Origin: DASUBN01 sp964584665 | GTDB lineage: Bacteria > Pseudomonadota > Gammaproteobacteria > Natronospirales > REEB76 | DNA length: 64,000 nucleotides | Direction: 5' to 3' | NCBI GenBank assembly: GCA_964584665.1 | Contig: CAZPAO010000006.1 | Span: forward strand, 55,223 to 119,222 | In this document: positions 26,164 to 35,359 of the stretch, in pieces | Numbering within the stretch: position 1 is the first letter of the stretch | Layout of the letters: each line of letters opens with the position of its first letter | The notes under the pieces: model-generated | Databases searched by the model: none | Told to the model about the DNA's origin: nothing | What the model saw: only the letters and a program-made list of their open reading frames with translations | Position numbers and translations under genes: made by a program

Positions 26164-26248
26164 GCGCCAAATAAGGACTAGGCCGAGCCCCCTGTGTGCC
26201 CCCACCGCAACCGGCGCATCCCACTTCGATGGGTCGAACCGCCCCTCT

Positions 26249-26911
26249 TTAGGGCTTGAGATAGGAGACCAGGGCCTCGAAGGCCGAGATCAGCTGGTCA
26301 TCGGGGTATTTGCTGGTGCCGCTCTCCTGGTCCGAGAGCAGCCGGTCCCGCATCAGGTTCTCCGCCGCGCCCACCAGGATCGAGGCGATGATGCGCGGGT
26401 GGTAGACGGTCTTAAAGCTGCCATCCCGCTGGCCGCGCACCGCGAGTTCGGTGCAGATGCCCATGAACCGGAGGTAGCCGCGGGAGAACATCACCTCGCC
26501 GTGCTGCAGCGCGGGCCGGCGGCTCTCGAACAGCATCAGCCAGGCAAAATCCTCGTCCCGCTCCAGGATGTGCTTCATCACCCGCAGCATCGAGAGCATG
26601 GCGTCGCGGGCGCTCACCGAGGTCACCACGATGTCCGCGAAGCGGGTGTTGATGGCGCCCCAGCCCTCGTCGAACACGGCGGTGAGCAGGGCGAGCTTGT
26701 CCTCGAAATGGGTGAGCAGCGTGGGCAGCGAGACGCCGGCGGCGCGTGCGACGCTGGCGAGGCTGGTGCCGTCGTAGCTGAAGCGCGCGAAGCGCTGTTT
26801 CCCGATGCTCATGATGCGGCGGCGCGTGGCGAGCCGCACGTCCGCATCGTCCTCCCTGTGCCGGAAGAACAGCGGTATCTGGTTCGGTATCGAGCTGAGC
26901 GCAGGCATCAT
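26249..26911 (-). CDS. TetR/AcrR-family transcription regulator
   Basis: 220 residues from the ATG at 26911 (GAGGGA, spacing 7; a second ATG follows at once). N-terminal helix-turn-helix FSYDGTSLASVARAAGVSLPTLLTHFEDKLALL is typical TetR, and the C-terminal ligand domain includes an aromatic segment FAWLMLFESRRP. No adjacent obvious target on the same strand; the gene may repress itself through the palindrome at 26954-26965. Confidence 0.85.
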   Translation of the reverse strand: MMPALSSIPNQIPLFFRHREDDADVRLATRRRIMSIGKQRFARFSYDGTSLASVARAAGVSLPTLLTHFEDKLALLTAVFDEGWGAINTRFADIVVTSVSARDAMLSMLRVMKHILERDEDFAWLMLFESRRPALQHGEVMFSRGYLRFMGICTELAVRGQRDGSFKTVYHPRIIASILVGAAENLMRDRLLSDQESGTSKYPDDQLISAFEALVSYLKP

Positions 26912-26953
26912 TGTCGTTCCCTCAACAAAAACCCACGCGCACAGTGTGTTTAC

Positions 26954-26965
26954 ACCGGGACCGGT
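26954..26965. promoter_or_regulatory. Candidate operator of the TetR gene
   Basis: ACCGG-GA-CCGGT palindrome, with weaker symmetry beyond it, 43 bases upstream of the TetR start codon. Position and symmetry suit autoregulation; not proven. Confidence 0.35.
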
Positions 26966-27096
26966 TTTACATTGGGGAAACACCCTCATCCGAGGGGGGT
27001 AAAACCCCCTGAGGGGTATGAAGCCCCGGACACGGGTGGGACCGTAACCCCCTTTATTTAGGCCTTTCCCAGGTTATGTCGCAGACACTGGGGTAT

Positions 27097-27140
27097 CATT
27101 CCCGCCCTGGATTACATAAGCCTGGGGCATTTGCTGACAT
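27097..27140 (+). repeat. 44-base upstream element, copy 2
   Basis: Second copy of the element at 25434-25477 (37 of 44 identical), here 81 bases before the next hemerythrin-like gene. Confidence 0.65.
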
Positions 27141-27220
27141 ACGTCCCCACCCCCGGTAGGGGAAGCTACAGGCAGGCAATAGGCGGCCCTGAACCGAGTC
27201 CCATTCGCACCGAGTGCTCC

Positions 27221-27718
27221 ATGCTGAACATCTTCCGCAAGACTCCCAAGCAGGCCGAGCCCTTACTGGCCCAGAAGACCCCGGCGGCCGTCGCCTACGA
27301 CCCGGGCCTGGTCACCGCCCTCACGCATCAGCACCGCGCCCTCACCCTGCTCCTGGTGAAAGCCAGCAGCGCGGCCCAGCAGGGCCTGTACGAGGAGATC
27401 AAGGACACGCTGCAGCAGTTCAAGGGCGAACTGGCCGAGCACCTGAAGCGTGAGACCACCGAATTGCATCCTTACCTCGCGGCCCATCTCAAGGGTGATG
27501 GCAGCAAGGACATCCTGAAGGAGATGCGCGCCGGCACCACCAACATCGAGCGCACCCTGGAAGGGCTCATCAACCACTACGCGAGCTATCCCGTCACGGA
27601 GCGGAACGTCGCCAGGTTCGAGATCGAACTCGGCGGCGTGAGCGATGAGTTCTGCGCCAAGCTGGAGCAGGAAGAGGCGTCCATCTACACCCTCTACCTC
27701 ACACCCGAAGCCTACTGA
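27221..27718 (+). CDS. Hemerythrin-like four-helix protein (paralogue 2)
   Basis: 165 residues. Same layout as the paralogues at 25511 and 48697: THQHRALTLLLVKA, EHLKRETTELHPYLAAHL (HxxxE intact), NIERTLEGLI (His of helix 3 replaced by Asn) and KLEQEEASIYTLYLTPEAY (His of helix 4 replaced, Glu kept). All three end in EAY. Cytoplasmic, no signal. A di-iron site is uncertain because half of the His ligands are missing. Upstream element shared with paralogue 1. Confidence 0.75.
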   Translation: MLNIFRKTPKQAEPLLAQKTPAAVAYDPGLVTALTHQHRALTLLLVKASSAAQQGLYEEIKDTLQQFKGELAEHLKRETTELHPYLAAHLKGDGSKDILKEMRAGTTNIERTLEGLINHYASYPVTERNVARFEIELGGVSDEFCAKLEQEEASIYTLYLTPEAY

Positions 27719-27766
27719 GGGCCGCCAGGCCCTTCGAGACCCCGTTTCCACGCCCCTCCCGCCCCC

Positions 27767-27794
27767 TTGCAATCTTTGCTCTAGGTGTTATAGT
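27767..27794 (+). promoter_or_regulatory. Promoter of the TPR protein gene
   Basis: TTGCAA at 27767-27772 and TATAGT at 27789-27794, spaced by 16 bases. Confidence 0.6.
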
Positions 27795-27804
27795 GATATA
27801 GCAC
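27785..27804. promoter_or_regulatory. Palindrome over the TPR gene -10 region
   Basis: GTGTTATA-GTGA-TATAGCAC is a near-perfect inverted repeat (one mismatch) overlapping the -10 element. The shape suits a GntR/YtrA- or MarR-type operator, but no regulator is encoded next to it. Confidence 0.5.
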
Positions 27805-27843
27805 ACTAACTAAAAGGCCCATGAGCCCTGATGGGGGATGAAG

Positions 27844-28848
27844 ATGTCTCGTGTCCTGAGCCTACCGCTCGTGGCCTTCGCGGCCGTGTTTTCGATCATC
27901 GCCCAGGCCGGTCTCGTGCCGGACCAAGCCATCAAGGATGCAGAGGCGGGCTATTTCCGCCGCGCGCTCAGCCAGATCCAACCCTTGGTCACGGCGCATC
28001 CCCAGGATGCGGAACTCCAGTATCGCTACGGCCAGGCCCTCACCGGCATCGGCAGGGCCGATGACGCCGTCGCCGCGCTCAAGGCGGCCGTCGCACTGGA
28101 TCCGAAGAACGGCGTCTACCATCGTGCCCTCGGCGAGGCCTATGGCCTGAAGGCCCAGCAGGGCATGGCGGACGGTTCAGAAGGCATGTTCGGCATGGTG
28201 GGCCTCATGAAGTCCGCCCGCGGCGAGTTCGAACTCGGTGAGCAACTCGCGCCTGAGGACGTGCAGTCCCATGTGGACCTCGCCACGTACTACATCGTGG
28301 TGCCGGGCCTCATGGGCGGCAGCTACTCCAAGGCCCACGACGAGGAAGCACTCATCGACAAGCTGGATGCCGTGCAGGGCCTGCAGGTGCGCGCCACGGA
28401 AGCCGGCAACAAGGACAAGATGGACGACGGCGTCAAGCTCCTGCAGCAGGCCATCGAGAAGGATCCCACCTCCGGCAGCCGCATCGCACTCGGCCTCTTC
28501 TACGCCGGCGGCAAGCGCTACGACGACGCCTTCAAGACCTTCCGCGACACCGCCGCGAAGGACCCGAAGGCGTACATGGCCTGGTATCAGATCGGCAAGA
28601 CCGCCGGCCTCGCGAATGCGAACTACGACGAGGGCATCGCTTCCCTCAGGCAATACCTCAGCTTCACCGACCTGCCGGACACACTCCCCTCTCAGGCCTG
28701 GGCCCATTTCCGGCTCGGCAACATCTATGAAGCGCAGGGTCACAAGGATGACGCTCGGGCGGAGTACGTGCTGGCGGCCTCCCTCAACGAGCGCGCCGAT
28801 CCGGATCTCGCCTCGAAACTCAAGGACGCCCAGGGCCGGGTCAAGTAG
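27844..28848 (+). CDS. Exported tetratricopeptide-repeat protein
   Basis: 334 residues from the ATG at 27844, preferred over the ATG at 27838 because GGGGG then has a 6-base spacing. Signal peptide MSRVLSLPLVAFAAVFSIIA(QA), then TPR units: residues about 30-100 (AELQYRYGQALTGIGRADDAVAALKAAVALDP), 195-275 (DGVKLLQQAIEKDP, GLFYAGGKRYDDAFKTFRDTAAKDP) and a final one with HFRLGNIYEAQGHKDDARAEY. Likely a periplasmic scaffold protein. The next gene starts 8 bases after its stop with GTG, so they form an operon. Confidence 0.82.
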   Translation: MSRVLSLPLVAFAAVFSIIAQAGLVPDQAIKDAEAGYFRRALSQIQPLVTAHPQDAELQYRYGQALTGIGRADDAVAALKAAVALDPKNGVYHRALGEAYGLKAQQGMADGSEGMFGMVGLMKSARGEFELGEQLAPEDVQSHVDLATYYIVVPGLMGGSYSKAHDEEALIDKLDAVQGLQVRATEAGNKDKMDDGVKLLQQAIEKDPTSGSRIALGLFYAGGKRYDDAFKTFRDTAAKDPKAYMAWYQIGKTAGLANANYDEGIASLRQYLSFTDLPDTLPSQAWAHFRLGNIYEAQGHKDDARAEYVLAASLNERADPDLASKLKDAQGRVK

Positions 28849-28856
28849 GCGCAGCC

Positions 28857-29270
28857 GTGAATGACGTCTCCACCCTGCGCCTGTATCTGTTGCGAGCCAC
28901 TTATCTGCTGCTGGTGGTCGGCCTCGGCATGCAGATGTGGCCCGCCACCGTGCTGCACGGCAACGACGTGCCGCTCATGAACGGCGTGGTGCGCAGCATC
29001 CTCAGCACCGTCGGTCTCCTGGCACTGCTGGGCCTGCGCTACCCGCTGCAGATGCTGCCGCTGCTCCTGTTCGAGCTGGTCTGGAAATCCATCTGGCTCC
29101 TGTCCTTCGCGCTGCCGCTCTACCGGGCCGGCCCGCTGGATGCCGGCACCCTGGAGACCATCATCGCCTGCGCCATGGGCGTGATATTCCCCGTCGTCAT
29201 CCCCTGGCCCTATGTGTGGGCGAACTACGTGAAGAGACCGGGTGACAGATGGCGCGCGAAGACGGGCTGA
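28857..29270 (+). CDS. Four-helix membrane protein, unknown family
   Basis: 137 residues from GTG at 28857. Four predicted helices (YLLRATYLLLVVGLGMQMW, ILSTVGLLALLGLRYPLQM, LPLLLFELVWKSIWLLSFAL, IIACAMGVIFPVVIPWPYVW) and a basic C-terminus. Directly behind the TPR gene. No assigned function. Confidence 0.7.
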   Translation: MNDVSTLRLYLLRATYLLLVVGLGMQMWPATVLHGNDVPLMNGVVRSILSTVGLLALLGLRYPLQMLPLLLFELVWKSIWLLSFALPLYRAGPLDAGTLETIIACAMGVIFPVVIPWPYVWANYVKRPGDRWRAKTG

Positions 29271-29301
29271 GAGGCAGCGTACACAACCGGAGAGCAGCGG
29301 C

Positions 29302-30000
29302 ATGACCACCATCAGCAAGAACGCACGCATCGTGGGCTTCTGGTATCTCTTATTGGTGTTCTGTGGCCCACTGCGCCTCATCATCATCCCCAGCAAGCTG
29401 TTCGTGGCAGGGGATGCCAACGCCACCGCCGCCAACATCCTGGCGCACCCGATCCTGTTCCAGCTCGGGATCTTCGCCGACACCTGGGGCGGTGTGTTGC
29501 TGGTGATCCTGACGCTCGCCTTCTACAACCTGTTCAAGGACGTGGACCGGTACCAGGCACGGTTGCTGGTCATCACCGGCGGCATCCTCCCCGGCGCCAT
29601 CTACTTCCTCAACACCGTGAACGACGCGGCAGCGCTCCTGCTGGTGCGCGGCGCCGACTATCTCAATGTCTTCACCGAGGCCCAGCGCTACGCCCTCGCC
29701 TATTTCTTCACCCGCCTGCACTTCCAGGTGGTGGTCTCCGCCGAGGTGCTCTGGGGCGTCTGGCTCATCCCCATGGCGATCCTCATCCTCAAGTCCCGCT
29801 GGTTCCCCCGCGTGCTGGGCTGGTGGCTTATCCTGAACGGCATCACCTGGATCGTAATCAGCTTCGCCAACATGTTCCTGCCGGACTATGTGGACACCAT
29901 CAACAGCTGGTCCCTGCCCTTCCAGCTGGCCGAGATCGCCATCACCCTCTGGATGCTCGTCATGGGTGCCAAGGAACCTGTGGACAATATCCCGGCCTGA
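29302..30000 (+). CDS. DUF4386-family membrane protein
   Basis: 232 residues from the ATG at 29302 (CCGGAGAG upstream). About six transmembrane helices with NARIVGFWYLLLVFCGPLRLIIIPSKL at the N-terminus and GVWLIPMAILILKSRWFPRVLGWWL near residue 165, both typical of DUF4386. Function unknown. The next gene begins 16 bases later. Confidence 0.8.
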   Translation: MTTISKNARIVGFWYLLLVFCGPLRLIIIPSKLFVAGDANATAANILAHPILFQLGIFADTWGGVLLVILTLAFYNLFKDVDRYQARLLVITGGILPGAIYFLNTVNDAAALLLVRGADYLNVFTEAQRYALAYFFTRLHFQVVVSAEVLWGVWLIPMAILILKSRWFPRVLGWWLILNGITWIVISFANMFLPDYVDTINSWSLPFQLAEIAITLWMLVMGAKEPVDNIPA

Positions 30001-30016
30001 TGAGAAGGATGCGCCG

Positions 30017-30778
30017 ATGATCCACGACTCCCACATACCGGTCTTCATCCATATAACCGCCGGCACGGTGGGCATCCTCACCGGCTTCCTGGCCATGTTC
30101 CTGCGCAAGGGTTCCCCGCGCCACCGGCTGGTGGGCAACGTGTTCGTGGTCTCCATGCTCGTGATGGCTCTGGTGGCGAGCTACATGGCTTACGTGGGCA
30201 CCGAGGTCACGCCGCCCAAGATCTCCAACCAGCTGGCGGGCCTGCTCACCTGTTACATGGTGGTGAGCGCCTGGCTCGTGGGCATCCGCCAGGACCGCAA
30301 GCCCGGCTGGCCGGAATACGTCCTGTTCCTGGTGGCCGTGGGCGTGGCGGCAGGCTACATCCTGGCCGGCCGGAAGGCGGCGTTGAGCCCGGACGGCTTG
30401 AACGAGGGCTTCCCGGCGGGGCTCTACTACGTGTTCGGCAGTTTCGCGGTGCTCGGAATCGTCGGGGATGTGCGCATGTTCATCCTGCGCGGCATAAAGA
30501 GCGTACAGCGTCTTGCCCGGCATCTTTGGCGCATGTGCTTCGCGCTGCTGCTGGCGGCAACGTCCTTATTCCTGGGCCAGCCCCAGGTGTTCCCGCACTG
30601 GATGCACGCCACCTACGTGCTGTTCATCCCGAGTCTCACCATCATCGTCACCTTGATCTACTACCTGGTCCGCACCCTGTTCACCAAGGCCTTCAAGGGC
30701 AGGTTCCTGCGGCCCTCGGAGAGGGCGCAACAGGAGATGGAGATGGCGCAAGCGAAAGGATCGGAGGGCGCGGCCTAG
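30017..30778 (+). CDS. DUF2306-like membrane protein
   Basis: 253 residues, seven predicted helices: PVFIHITAGTVGILTGFLAMFLRKGSPRHRLVGNVFV at the start resembles the DUF2306 type, with a His-containing first helix and the RHRLVG turn. Arg/Glu-rich C-terminal tail. Last gene of the plus-strand run beginning with the TPR gene; 4-base tail overlap with the rhomboid gene. Confidence 0.72.
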   Translation: MIHDSHIPVFIHITAGTVGILTGFLAMFLRKGSPRHRLVGNVFVVSMLVMALVASYMAYVGTEVTPPKISNQLAGLLTCYMVVSAWLVGIRQDRKPGWPEYVLFLVAVGVAAGYILAGRKAALSPDGLNEGFPAGLYYVFGSFAVLGIVGDVRMFILRGIKSVQRLARHLWRMCFALLLAATSLFLGQPQVFPHWMHATYVLFIPSLTIIVTLIYYLVRTLFTKAFKGRFLRPSERAQQEMEMAQAKGSEGAA

Positions 30779-33270
30779 CCGCCAGGCACCGGCGCCCCTA
30801 GCCGTACCAAGGAAGCTGCCGCCGTCTTGCTGCCTTGCTTCGCGGCGGCGGTATACCACTTCGCTGCTATCGCCCGATCAGCTTGTACGCCTAGTCCCCG
30901 TTCATACAGGTAGCCCAGGTACTCCTCTGCCGGTCCATGTCCCTGCTGTGCCGACTTCTGCACTAAGTCGAATCCTCGCTGATAATCCCGGGATACACCG
31001 CGTGCTTCTACATACATGATGCCCAGCGATAGCTCGGCGAACGCGTTGCCGCCGGCGGCGGATTTATTGAACCACGCCAACGCTTGGGCATAATCCTGAT
31101 CCACGCCCTGGCCATGCTCATAGTAATAGCCCAGGTTGTCCTCTGCTGCTCCCTGTCCCTGTTCTGCGGCCTTCTTGTACCAATAGAACGCTTGAGCGTA
31201 GTCCTGCGGCACGCCCCAGCCCTTCTCGAACAGATAGCCGTATGCATCCTGCGCGTCTGGCTGCTCCTGGTCCGCCGCCTTCCGCAGCCAATCACGGGCC
31301 TGCTCATAATCCGCCCCGACACCCTCGCCGGTCTCATACAACCAGCCGAGATGGAGCTCGGCACCGGCATAGCCTTTCAACGCCGCCGCCCGATACCATT
31401 TCACCGCCTGATCGATGTCCTTGGGACCACCCAGCGCATATTGATACATCTCGCCCAACCCGTTCTCTGCGCCTACATCGCCATGGGCGGCTGACTTCGC
31501 ATACCAGGCACGGGCCTGAACGTAGTCCTGGGACACTCCAAGACCAAGGCGATACAGCCGCGCCATCTGATGCTCGGCGTCGGCATCGCCTTCCGCGGCC
31601 GCACTGCCATACCACTGAATCGCCTTTGACAGGTCCGCCGGGATGCCTTGGCCGTTCTCGTAGAGCCTCCCCAATGCGCCCTGGGCATAGACGTTGCCAT
31701 CTTGCGCGGCTTTGCTATACCACTGGAACGCCTGGATATAGTCCTGCTTGACGCCCTTGCCTGATTCGTAAGCGTACCCGCGTTTTGCGGCCGCGAGTGC
31801 AGCGTCATTCTTTTGCTGGCGACTCGCAGCCTCCTGCTGTAACGTGCGGTCGTGCGTCGCCTCCTGCACGTATTCCTGGTAGTGCTGCATGGCGGGCACC
31901 GCCGTGTAGGCGAATCCTGCAAGCCCGAGCGTCGATATGGCCAGCGCCAGCTCCCTCAGACGGGGCTTGCCGACCACCTTGTCCCAGATCGCCCACAGCA
32001 ATGCGCCCACTCCAAGACCGGTCAGGGCACCACCCAGGTGCGCCGAGATGTCTATGCGGCCGCCGCCGAAGCCCATCACGGGTATCAGCGAGAGCACCAA
32101 TATCTGGGCCAGCCATTTCTGCAGGGCTTTGCGCGCCGCTGGATCCGGTCGACGGACGCTCGTCGCGAGGGCGGCAGCGAAGAGCGCCATGATGGCGCCG
32201 GACGCCCCCACCGAGATCAATTGGTCGGGGTTGATGGCGAATGACATCAAGGAGCCGCCCACCGCACCAAGCACGAACACCGCGAAGAACCAGGCGCGGC
32301 CGATGAAGCGTTCTAGCACCAGGCCTACCAGGAACAGGGCGTAACAGTTGAAGAAGAGATGCAGCGGGTTGGCATGCAACAGGGCCGGCGAGAGCAGCCG
32401 GTACCACTGGTGCTGCTCCATGAGCAAGGGATGGTAGAGGGCACCGAAGGCCACCAGCGTATAGAGGTTGGGCGCCAACGTCAGGGAGCCGATGCCGCAA
32501 AGGACCTCTAGGGTGAAGATCACCGCCAGCACCACCACGATGCCGCTGGTGACAGGAAGGGATAGATAAAGGGCTTTCCAGGCGGCTGTCTTCTCCACCG
32601 GCATGGTGGCGATGGATGCCGGCGCTTTAGCATGATCCCCGATGACCGGGACCTCCTGTCTCGCGATGATCGCCATCAGTGCTAGGCGCAGCAGGGACCA
32701 AAGCCCGCCATAAAGGAAAGCGTAGCCAAACAATGAATCGGCGGCGCCACCCACACCATCGCCGCTGAAAACGATGATCGCACCGAAGAACGTGAGGGCC
32801 GCCGAACCGATAAGACCGGGTTTGCCGATGGATGCCTTACGCTGCCACATGAAAGCGCAGTAAGCCGCCGCGATTACAAGGATTATGACCACTAGGGGCG
32901 GATTGAACCGCTCCTGCACATCCTGTGACAGGGTCCGCCTCAGCAGCAGCAACGGCACGACCATGAGAACCATGCCGGCCAGCAACAAATAGTCCAGCAG
33001 CGTGTAGGCACGGGTTCCCGCTTTCTCGGCCCCGCTCTCTTTGCTCTCGCCCGGCACGAACCAACGCCTGGGCCACGCCGCGAGCGCGAAGAAAAACGGG
33101 GCGCCCAAGAATAGTCCCAGAACTACCGTCAGCAACCAGGACTTGGCGCCCGCCCCCGCAATGATGCTCATCCCCAGGCCAATGGCACCCAGTACGAAGC
33201 AAGCTAGCCGCATGAAAGTCATGCCGGTTTCTTTCTCCGGTGGTTTGCTACCGAGGGTGTGCTTTTCCAC
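30775..33270 (-). CDS. Rhomboid serine protease fused to nine Sel1-like repeats
   Basis: 831 residues from GTG at 33270 (AGGGGAA upstream; an ATG at 33222 is an alternative). Six N-terminal helices (about 20-205), then a rhomboid domain (235-430) with HxxxN (H304, N308), the catalytic Ser in GASG (S357) and the catalytic His H411 in DISAHLGG. A last helix follows, and then nine 36-residue Sel1-like repeats (about 500-822) of the type A..LG.LYE.G.GV..DY.QA..WY.KAA..G. The catalytic dyad is complete, so an active intramembrane protease with a large soluble protein-binding arm is expected. Size is far above usual rhomboids. Confidence 0.85.
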   Translation of the reverse strand: MEKHTLGSKPPEKETGMTFMRLACFVLGAIGLGMSIIAGAGAKSWLLTVVLGLFLGAPFFFALAAWPRRWFVPGESKESGAEKAGTRAYTLLDYLLLAGMVLMVVPLLLLRRTLSQDVQERFNPPLVVIILVIAAAYCAFMWQRKASIGKPGLIGSAALTFFGAIIVFSGDGVGGAADSLFGYAFLYGGLWSLLRLALMAIIARQEVPVIGDHAKAPASIATMPVEKTAAWKALYLSLPVTSGIVVVLAVIFTLEVLCGIGSLTLAPNLYTLVAFGALYHPLLMEQHQWYRLLSPALLHANPLHLFFNCYALFLVGLVLERFIGRAWFFAVFVLGAVGGSLMSFAINPDQLISVGASGAIMALFAAALATSVRRPDPAARKALQKWLAQILVLSLIPVMGFGGGRIDISAHLGGALTGLGVGALLWAIWDKVVGKPRLRELALAISTLGLAGFAYTAVPAMQHYQEYVQEATHDRTLQQEAASRQQKNDAALAAAKRGYAYESGKGVKQDYIQAFQWYSKAAQDGNVYAQGALGRLYENGQGIPADLSKAIQWYGSAAAEGDADAEHQMARLYRLGLGVSQDYVQARAWYAKSAAHGDVGAENGLGEMYQYALGGPKDIDQAVKWYRAAALKGYAGAELHLGWLYETGEGVGADYEQARDWLRKAADQEQPDAQDAYGYLFEKGWGVPQDYAQAFYWYKKAAEQGQGAAEDNLGYYYEHGQGVDQDYAQALAWFNKSAAGGNAFAELSLGIMYVEARGVSRDYQRGFDLVQKSAQQGHGPAEEYLGYLYERGLGVQADRAIAAKWYTAAAKQGSKTAAASLVRLGAPVPGG

Positions 33271-33340
33271 GAGCTATTCCCCTTTTTCCAAACTCAAGTC
33301 TAAGGGCTTTTGGCAGCCCCCCAATTGCGGTAGATCGAGG

Positions 33341-34318
33341 CTATATCGACGTGCCACCGCTCTTGCTCTGAATGCCGAACTCTCGCCGGTAACGCGACGG
33401 GGTCGTGTGCAGCACTTTCGAGAAACACAGGCGCAGCGACAAGGACGAGCCGAATCCCGCCTGGGCCGCGATCCGTTCCACCGGCGCATCGCTGGTCTCG
33501 AGCAGCCTCTGGGCGAGGAACACCCGCTGCGCGGTGAGCCAGCGCCCCACGCTCATGCCCGTGGCTTTGTGGAAATGCCGGGTGAAGGTGCGCCGGCTCA
33601 TGGCGGCGTGACCCGCCATCGCATCGATATCCAGGTCCTGATCCAGGCGGCCCTGCATCCACTCCAGGGTGTTTGCGATCCGGTCCGCACCCCGGTTCGC
33701 CACTGAAGGCTGTTCCACGTATTGGGCCTGGTTCCCCTGCCGATGGGGCGGGATGACGAGGCGCCGGGCCAGACGGTTGGCGATCTCGGCGCCATGATCC
33801 TGCCGCAGGAGATGCAGGCAGCAATCCAGGCCGGCCGCCGTGCCCGCGGACGTGACCACGTCGCCCTGGTCTATATAGAGCACGTCCGGCTCGAGCTTAA
33901 CCTTGGGGAATCGCTCGCCGAACAACCCGGACCAGGACCAGTGTGTGGTCGCGGCGCGGCCGTCCAGCAAACCGGCTTCGGCCACGACGAAGGCCCCGAG
34001 GCACAGCCCGACGATCCTGGCGCCCCGCCGGTGCGCCTTCTGCAGCCGCCTCAGCAAGAGCGGCGATGAGGCATGCCGGATATCGTTCCAGGACGGGATG
34101 ATCACCATGTCCGCCTTGTCCAATGCGGCCAGCCCATTGCGCACCTTCATCTCCAGGCCCATGGAGGAGCGGATGATCCCGGGCTTCACGGCACACACGC
34201 TGATCACATAGCGCGGCAACCCGATCTCCTGGCGGTCCTCGCCGAACACCATGTGCGGCACCGAGAGGTGGAAGGCGCTGATGCCGTCGAAGGCGAGTAC
34301 GGCGATGTGTCTGGGCAT
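33341..34318 (-). CDS. GlxA/FtrA-type AraC-family transcription regulator
   Basis: 325 residues. N-terminal DJ-1/PfpI-like domain (1-180, with IVGLCLGAFVVAEAGLLDGRAATTHW) and a C-terminal AraC double helix-turn-helix (215-315, AAMSRRTFTRHFHKATGMSVGRWL and VERIAAQAGFGSSLSLRLCFSKVLHTTPSRYR). The Cys of the GLCLG nucleophile elbow is present, as in this regulator family. Divergent from the exporter/hydrolase pair, which is the likely target. Confidence 0.88.
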   Translation of the reverse strand: MPRHIAVLAFDGISAFHLSVPHMVFGEDRQEIGLPRYVISVCAVKPGIIRSSMGLEMKVRNGLAALDKADMVIIPSWNDIRHASSPLLLRRLQKAHRRGARIVGLCLGAFVVAEAGLLDGRAATTHWSWSGLFGERFPKVKLEPDVLYIDQGDVVTSAGTAAGLDCCLHLLRQDHGAEIANRLARRLVIPPHRQGNQAQYVEQPSVANRGADRIANTLEWMQGRLDQDLDIDAMAGHAAMSRRTFTRHFHKATGMSVGRWLTAQRVFLAQRLLETSDAPVERIAAQAGFGSSLSLRLCFSKVLHTTPSRYRREFGIQSKSGGTSI

Positions 34319-34360
34319 GGGGTGGGGCCGGAGAGACAGATGGCCTGATTTTAACTAAGT

Positions 34361-35359
34361 ATGGCACTCAGGCCAATGGCCTCCTTGCCTCGGGCCGCCC
34401 AGAATCCGCCTCACCGAAACGGCACCCCGGGGCCTGCAGTGATATCCGCCGAATCCAAGGCCAAGCTCTACGTATCCTGCGCCGGCCTGCTGTGGGCGAG
34501 CGCGGGGATGATCGGCGCCTCCACCGACTTCTCGCCGTTGCTGCTCGCCGAGGTCCGCCTCGGCACCGCGGCCGTGGTGTTGCTCGCCCTGCTGGGGCCC
34601 CAGCGCGTCGGGCGGGTCTTCGCCGGGCTGCGCGGGAACCTGATCCTGGGCGCCGTGGCGGGCATGGGGCTCTTCCAGTGGAGCTTCTTCCTGGCCGTGG
34701 CACATGCCGGCGCTTCTTTCGCGACCTGGGCCAGTGTCGCCACTTCGCCGCTGTGGGCTGCCGTCCTCTCCGCACCCGGCACCCGCCGCCGCACCACGGT
34801 GACCGGGATCCTGGCCTGCGTAGCGGTGGGATCCGGTCTGGCCTTGCTCGCCATCGGCGGTGGGATATCACTCACTGGTTTCATCGTCTGTATGCCCGTC
34901 GGCCTGGCCTACGCGCTCTATGCCGTCTCGGCCACCCGCGCGGCGAGAGACGCCGCCGTCTCCACCGGCGCTGATGCCAGCCTGACGATCACGGCCATCG
35001 CCCTTGCCGGTGGCGCACTGGTGCTGTTGCCCCTGGCCTGGCATCCCCTGGTCGCTGAACTGGGCGGTCACTCCTGGCGCTCCCGCGACATCGTGCGCCT
35101 GGCATTCCTGGGGCTCGGCAGCACCGCTCTCGCCTACCTCCTGTTCGCGCGCGGCTTGCACCGGCTCACGGCCAAGAGCGCCCTCAGCCTCCAGTGGGTG
35201 CAGCCGGTGGCTACGGAGATATTCAGCGCCTCAGCGCCGGGTTATGCACTCGCCCCCATCCGCATCGCCGGCATGGCCCTGCTCTCGATCACGATGCTCG
35301 GCGGCAGCCTGCGCCCGCATCCGGCGCCCACTATCCAGACCATCAAGGAACGAGCATGA
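34361..35359 (+). CDS. EamA-type DMT exporter
   Basis: Up to 332 residues; ten transmembrane helices in two EamA halves starting at KLYVSCAGLLWASAGMIG. The start is uncertain: the ATG at 34361 lies only 42 bases from the divergent regulator and has no ribosome site, while GTG at 34439 would remove an unusual polar 26-residue N-terminus. Stop overlaps the next ATG (ATGA), so it is translationally coupled to the hydrolase gene. Probably exports a small metabolite or drug. Confidence 0.82.
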   Translation: MALRPMASLPRAAQNPPHRNGTPGPAVISAESKAKLYVSCAGLLWASAGMIGASTDFSPLLLAEVRLGTAAVVLLALLGPQRVGRVFAGLRGNLILGAVAGMGLFQWSFFLAVAHAGASFATWASVATSPLWAAVLSAPGTRRRTTVTGILACVAVGSGLALLAIGGGISLTGFIVCMPVGLAYALYAVSATRAARDAAVSTGADASLTITAIALAGGALVLLPLAWHPLVAELGGHSWRSRDIVRLAFLGLGSTALAYLLFARGLHRLTAKSALSLQWVQPVATEIFSASAPGYALAPIRIAGMALLSITMLGGSLRPHPAPTIQTIKERA

